Shown one piece after another: positions 61,079-64,000 of a stretch of DNA of 64,000 nt. The notes beneath the pieces are model-generated. The model did no database searches. It was not told where the DNA came from and saw nothing but the letters and a program-made list of their open reading frames with translations. Every line of letters begins with the position of its first letter. The stretch's first letter is position 1. A program made the translations under genes and the position numbers. Source of the stretch: Candidatus Pristimantibacillus lignocellulolyticus (GTDB taxonomy: Bacteria > Bacillota > Bacilli > Paenibacillales > Paenibacillaceae); NCBI GenBank assembly GCA_023639215.1, contig CP097899.1, positions 3,964,001 to 4,028,000 on the forward strand, given 5' to 3'.

Positions 61079-61753
61079 ATGTTAATCAATCGAAAGTCAA
61101 TCATCCAGATTGTGATTGTATTTTGTTTGTTTCTTAGTATGATTATGCTCACTGAATCTAAAACTACATTTGCTTGCGATTGTGCGATGCCAAGTAACTT
61201 TACGGAAAGTTTAGATAATAAAGATGTCGTTTTTGACGGCGTAGTAATCGAATCATCTAAGGACAAGCGTACATCGATCAGTAAAAAATTGGAAATAAAC
61301 TCAGCCGATCAAGTGGAATGGACATTTCTAGTAAATGGAGCGTGGAAGGGCAAGGTTACTGAAGTAATAACCATTGTGTCCAAAGCAAGTTCTGTAAGCT
61401 GTGGCTATGAATTCGAGGTTGGTAAGAGGTATGCTGTATTCGCAACAAGCAACGTTAACGATATTACTGTCTCATCGTGTAGTGGAACGACTACGATCGC
61501 AGATAATTCTAAAATTTTCGAAGAGCTGGGCGATTATACCGTTAAGTTGACAGCCGTTACAGATAATCTAGAGACAACAGATAATGAGGGAGCTACTCAA
61601 ATAGAACCTCTACAAAGCGATGGAACTAATCCAATTGATTCAGTAGAGAAATCCAACACCACTGTAATAAATATAATCGTTATTGTAATGATTGTGGTCG
61701 TTTTATTTATTGTTGTTGCTGGACTACTAGCAAATAAAAAAACTAGGAAATAA
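61079..61753 (+). CDS. secreted, membrane-anchored Cys-rich (NTR/TIMP-like) protein 1
   Basis: ATG 61079 follows TTAGGGGGA by 7-8 bases. 224 residues. The signal peptide ends near TTFACDC. The mature N-terminus starts with CDC (as CxC), followed by DVVFDGVVIESS, WTFLVNGAWKGKVTEVITIVSKASSVSCGYEFEVGKRYAVFA and a later Cys in SSCSGTTTI, an arrangement like the netrin/TIMP-type NTR fold of bacterial secreted proteins. A C-terminal helix (about 198-217) and basic end KKTRK anchor it. It is the first of three tandem paralogues. Confidence 0.6.
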   Translation: MLINRKSIIQIVIVFCLFLSMIMLTESKTTFACDCAMPSNFTESLDNKDVVFDGVVIESSKDKRTSISKKLEINSADQVEWTFLVNGAWKGKVTEVITIVSKASSVSCGYEFEVGKRYAVFATSNVNDITVSSCSGTTTIADNSKIFEELGDYTVKLTAVTDNLETTDNEGATQIEPLQSDGTNPIDSVEKSNTTVINIIVIVMIVVVLFIVVAGLLANKKTRK

Positions 61754-61838
61754 ATTAATGAACTGTAGATTAAGGAAGTAGAAGAATAGATTCGATTAAA
61801 GAAGATCAGGTGATGATTAAAAGATGGAGGCTTTAATT

Positions 61839-62570
61839 ATGAAACGAAGACAGGTTGTGCATCTGTTTATAATTGTAATAATACTGCTAAGTGGATTGAT
61901 GGTTGGTGAGCAAAAAAGTGCATATGCATGTAGTTGTGCTATGGCCCCTGGGAGTTATGAAAAAGAACTAGCCGATAGCGACTATGTATTTGATGGAGTT
62001 GTTACGAACAAGAAAGAAAAAAAATCGTTACTAGGAACAATAAGTTCAGATGATCCAGTGGAATGGACATTTCAAGTGAATGGATCATGGAAAGGTGAAG
62101 TTACTGAGGTGGCGACTGTTTATTCAGCGTTATCTTCTGTTAGTTGTGGTTATGAGTTTAAAGTGGGAAAACGATATGCAGTATTTGCAAATGGCACAAA
62201 CGATCTAATCAAAGTCTCCTTATGTAGTAAAACGATGCAAATTGCAGATAACTCAGATATATTCACCGAGTTAGGATTATACAAAGATGAAAACAGTGTG
62301 CGACCAATAGATGAGGTTACAGATGACAAAGTGAATAATCCGGTTTCATCTATCGAGGACAATTCAACAAAAATTAAAGAATTAAGTGAAAATCGGGGGA
62401 CAGTTATTATGGTTACCGATCAATACGGGTCATCTTCTAGCAAGATTACTATTCAAGAAGATTCTATAGAAAAAGTAAGCCCAAACGGTATAGTTGCAGT
62501 TGTTATTATCTTTATTCTATTATTTCTTTTTAGTGCAATGCTAATTTACAAGAGAAGAAGGAAAACGTAA
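61839..62570 (+). CDS. secreted, membrane-anchored Cys-rich (NTR/TIMP-like) protein 2
   Basis: ATG 61839 with GATGGAGG upstream. 243 residues; signal peptide ends at SAYACSCAM. It shares FDGVVTNKKEKKSLLG, WTFQVNGSWKGEVTEV, SSVSCGYEFKVGKRYAVFANG and IADNSDIFTELG with its neighbours. The stalk after the domain is longer (about 70 residues), with a TM helix and KRRRKT end. The three genes most likely arose by tandem duplication. Function is unknown; NTR-like domains often inhibit proteases or bind matrix proteins. Confidence 0.6.
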   Translation: MKRRQVVHLFIIVIILLSGLMVGEQKSAYACSCAMAPGSYEKELADSDYVFDGVVTNKKEKKSLLGTISSDDPVEWTFQVNGSWKGEVTEVATVYSALSSVSCGYEFKVGKRYAVFANGTNDLIKVSLCSKTMQIADNSDIFTELGLYKDENSVRPIDEVTDDKVNNPVSSIEDNSTKIKELSENRGTVIMVTDQYGSSSSKITIQEDSIEKVSPNGIVAVVIIFILLFLFSAMLIYKRRRKT

Positions 62571-62642
62571 TACGATTATTTTTTTTGAAAATAATTTGAA
62601 AGAACTAATCATGTGAGGAGTAGCAATTGGAGGAGTTTGAAA

Positions 62643-63299
62643 GTGAATAAGAAAAATAGTGTACATGTATTTGTCATTGTAGTGTTACTGCTAAGTGGAT
62701 TAATGGTTAGTGAACAAAAAAGTGCATATGCATGTACTTGTATAGAATCTGGAAGCTATGAAGAGGCTTTAGAATTAAATGATTGGGTATTTGACGGTGT
62801 TGTTATAAATAAGAAAGTAAAGACCTCACTACTAGGATTACAAAAATCATCTAACTCAGTTGAATGGACTTTCCAAGTGAATGGTTCTTGGAAAGGCGAA
62901 GTGACCGAATCTATTACAGTCTCTTCATCCCAATCATCCGCTAGCTGTGGTTTTGAATTTAAGGATGGAAAACGTTACGCAGTATTTGCAAGAGATGTGG
63001 ACGGCTTAATAGTAGTCTCCTTATGTAGCAATACATCTATTATTGCTGATAACTCTGACATTTTCACAGAATTAGGTCCATATAAATTCGAAGTTAATGT
63101 CCCACCTGCAGCTGATCTCGTAGATAATGTAATAATTGATCCTAGTTCACCAGATGCTATCGTGAATCTTACATCAGAAGAAGAACTAAAGAAAAATATT
63201 CAGGATAGAAAAAATATACTATTATTTGTGTTCATATGTATTGGATTATTATCTATCATTGGTGCTATTGTGCTTATGTTTAGAATTAGAAGGAGATAA
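62643..63299 (+). CDS. secreted, membrane-anchored Cys-rich (NTR/TIMP-like) protein 3
   Basis: GTG 62643 follows TTGGAGGAG by about 7 bases; 218 residues. It begins VNKKNSVHVFVIVVLLLSGLMVSEQKSAYACTCIESG. The first 40 residues are almost the same as in protein 2 (LLSGLMV.EQKSAYAC), so these two are the closest pair. The conserved CxC, SCGFEFKDGKRYAVFA and IADNSDIFTELG are present. The C-terminal helix and RIRRR end are again membrane anchors. The genes lie 70-90 bases apart in one direction. Confidence 0.6.
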   Translation: MNKKNSVHVFVIVVLLLSGLMVSEQKSAYACTCIESGSYEEALELNDWVFDGVVINKKVKTSLLGLQKSSNSVEWTFQVNGSWKGEVTESITVSSSQSSASCGFEFKDGKRYAVFARDVDGLIVVSLCSNTSIIADNSDIFTELGPYKFEVNVPPAADLVDNVIIDPSSPDAIVNLTSEEELKKNIQDRKNILLFVFICIGLLSIIGAIVLMFRIRRR

Positions 63300-63412
63300 T
63301 GAATAGTATGTACTAATTAAGCTACTATTCTTGCTATTCTTGTGTATATAACAGTTGAAATATACATTGAAGTAAGTGTATGCTGTTGTATACAGTGTTA
63401 TCTACTGCAGAA

Positions 63413-63493
63413 ACAAAAAGTTTAGCTCATGCTTCCGAAGTGACTTTTTGTTACTTAGAAGTAAAGTAATCAGCTACAAAAAGTTTAGGAGGA
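63413..63493 (+). promoter_or_regulatory. leader with mutually exclusive hairpins before the small gene
   Basis: ACAAAAAGT occurs at 63413-63421 and 63476-63484, and the complement ACTTTTTGT at 63443-63451 lies between. The right copy ends 3 bases before AGGAGGA. The part between left copy and centre reads GCTCATGCTTCCGAAGTG, like GCATAAGCTTTCGAAGCG in the moxR leader. The stem bases differ between the two leaders but complementarity is kept. Confidence 0.55.
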
Positions 63494-63499
63494 TTAATA

Positions 63500-63772
63500 A
63501 TGAACGTACAAATATTACATGCAAAAATGACACACACGAAAGAAGATGGACATGTAGGGGCTGTTCACTTTCAAGTAGAGGGTCATCCCAAACCATATGA
63601 GATGGCATTACATAAAAGTAGAAAAGCTAAAGAGTGGGGCTATGGACTGTTCTTCTTAGCTGGTTCAGGCGATGAAGATCTATTGCTTGAAGTGGAAGAT
63701 GAAATCGAAGATAATGATGAATTGTATGAGCAATTAGTCGAAGCGGCTTTAGCTGCTTTAGAACAAGAATAA
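63500..63772 (+). CDS. small acidic conserved-looking protein
   Basis: 90 residues from ATG 63500, with TTAGGAGG 7 bases upstream. The N-terminal half is a compact alpha/beta-like stretch (VQILHAKMTHTKEDGHVGAVHFQVEGHPKPYEMALHKSRKAKEWGYGLFFLAGSGDED), and the C-terminal half is a strongly acidic helix (LLLEVEDEIEDNDELYEQLVEAALAALEQE). No known domain is recognised. It is cytoplasmic, single, and under a leader of the switch type also seen at moxR. A terminator follows. Confidence 0.65.
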   Translation: MNVQILHAKMTHTKEDGHVGAVHFQVEGHPKPYEMALHKSRKAKEWGYGLFFLAGSGDEDLLLEVEDEIEDNDELYEQLVEAALAALEQE

Positions 63773-63794
63773 CGGTGTAGGCAATGTTACAAAA

Positions 63795-63838
63795 AAGAAG
63801 CCGTATCAAAGGATTACCTTTTGATACGGCTTCTTATT
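63795..63838. terminator. bidirectional terminator
   Basis: AAGAAGCCGTATCAAA pairs with TTTGATACGGCTTCTT (with a GGATTACC loop), with T- and A-rich flanks. It separates the convergent genes. Confidence 0.9.
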
Positions 63839-63880
63839 GTCAAAACTATAGATGCTGTTCTTTACTAAAATGATAGGTCG

Positions 63881-64000
63881 TTATTTCGATTCATTTCCAT
63901 TTGATTGCTTCAATTTGTATCGACGGAACCCACGTAATAAAAGTATACTTAAAATAATGGCACCTAGAGTGAAAAATAAAGCCTCATATTGACTAATAAG
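63881..64000 (-). CDS. C-terminal end of a membrane protein, partial
   Basis: Read on the minus strand the frame enters at the right window edge and ends with TAA at 63881-63883, giving 39 residues: LISQYEALFFTLGAIILSIL, then LLRGFRRYKLKQSNGNESK. A hydrophobic helix followed by a basic tail is typical of a last transmembrane segment. The rest of the gene is outside the window. Confidence 0.6.
   Translation of the reverse strand, partial: LISQYEALFFTLGAIILSILLLRGFRRYKLKQSNGNESK

Overview
The window looks like a chromosomal stretch of a low-GC, Gram-positive spore-former relative, most likely Paenibacillaceae. This is inferred from strong AGGAGG-type ribosome binding sites, frequent TTG and GTG starts, lipobox and copper-amine-oxidase-type secreted proteins, Bacillus-type MMPL/TetR and DUF1294/DUF3900 genes, and dispersed palindromes of a kind I associate with that family. 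No rRNA, tRNA, CRISPR array or prophage was seen.

Region 1 (1-4268) is an accessory polymorphic-toxin island. It carries the C-terminal tips of RHS/Hint toxins, each followed by a small putative immunity gene: toxin tip 1 plus immunity, an EndoU-type nuclease tip plus immunity, a Hint-linked third tip plus immunity, and a lone immunity-like gene. An 83-bp linker is repeated before two different tips, a serine-recombinase remnant sits at one junction, and a long palindrome sits at another. This is the layout of displaced (orphan) toxin cassettes.

Region 2 (4386-8000) holds a PAP2 phosphatase and a leftward MFS-HAD-bioY group.

Region 3 (8243-22288) is one long rightward gene set: exported membrane protein, ABC ATPase, ABC-2 permease, coiled-coil membrane protein with a (QG)28 tract, MoxR ATPase, DUF58 protein, BatA-like vWA protein and a two-vWA membrane protein. 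It appears to join a MoxR/vWA chaperone-like system to an ABC exporter. Three gaps inside this set are filled by a roughly 170-215 bp repeat with inverted ends, also present at 26150-26624 and 60911. Some copies begin inside or at the stop codon of the preceding gene. moxR also has a leader with three mutually exclusive pairing segments; the same design with a different stem sequence precedes a small gene at 63500.

Region 4 (22409-41969) has housekeeping and transport genes: rhodanese, adenosine deaminase, dGTPase-like HD hydrolase, copper P-type ATPase with a DsbD_2-like partner and a small haem-copper-oxidase-like membrane protein, an MMPL transporter followed by a two-component system, an acetamidase/formamidase, a GNAT acetyltransferase between two copies of a palindrome, two convergent GyrI-like proteins, an AraC regulator divergent from an alpha-galactosidase, and an APH-like kinase.

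Region 5 (42722-51308) is a cobalamin-riboswitch-controlled uptake and salvage operon: BtuF, BtuC, BtuD, CobT, CobU, CbiB, CobS, CobD and CbiZ. It imports corrinoids, strips foreign lower-ligand loops with CbiZ, and rebuilds them. No corrin-ring synthesis genes are seen. A secreted copper-amine-oxidase-domain/PKD protein follows.

Region 6 (53375-64000) includes DUF1294 and DUF3900 proteins, a CNNM/CorC-type protein, UppP, a TetR/MMPL divergent pair, three tandem paralogous secreted and membrane-anchored Cys-rich proteins, the small leader-controlled gene, and the end of a leftward membrane-protein gene.

All family calls come from reading motifs by eye. No database search was run.
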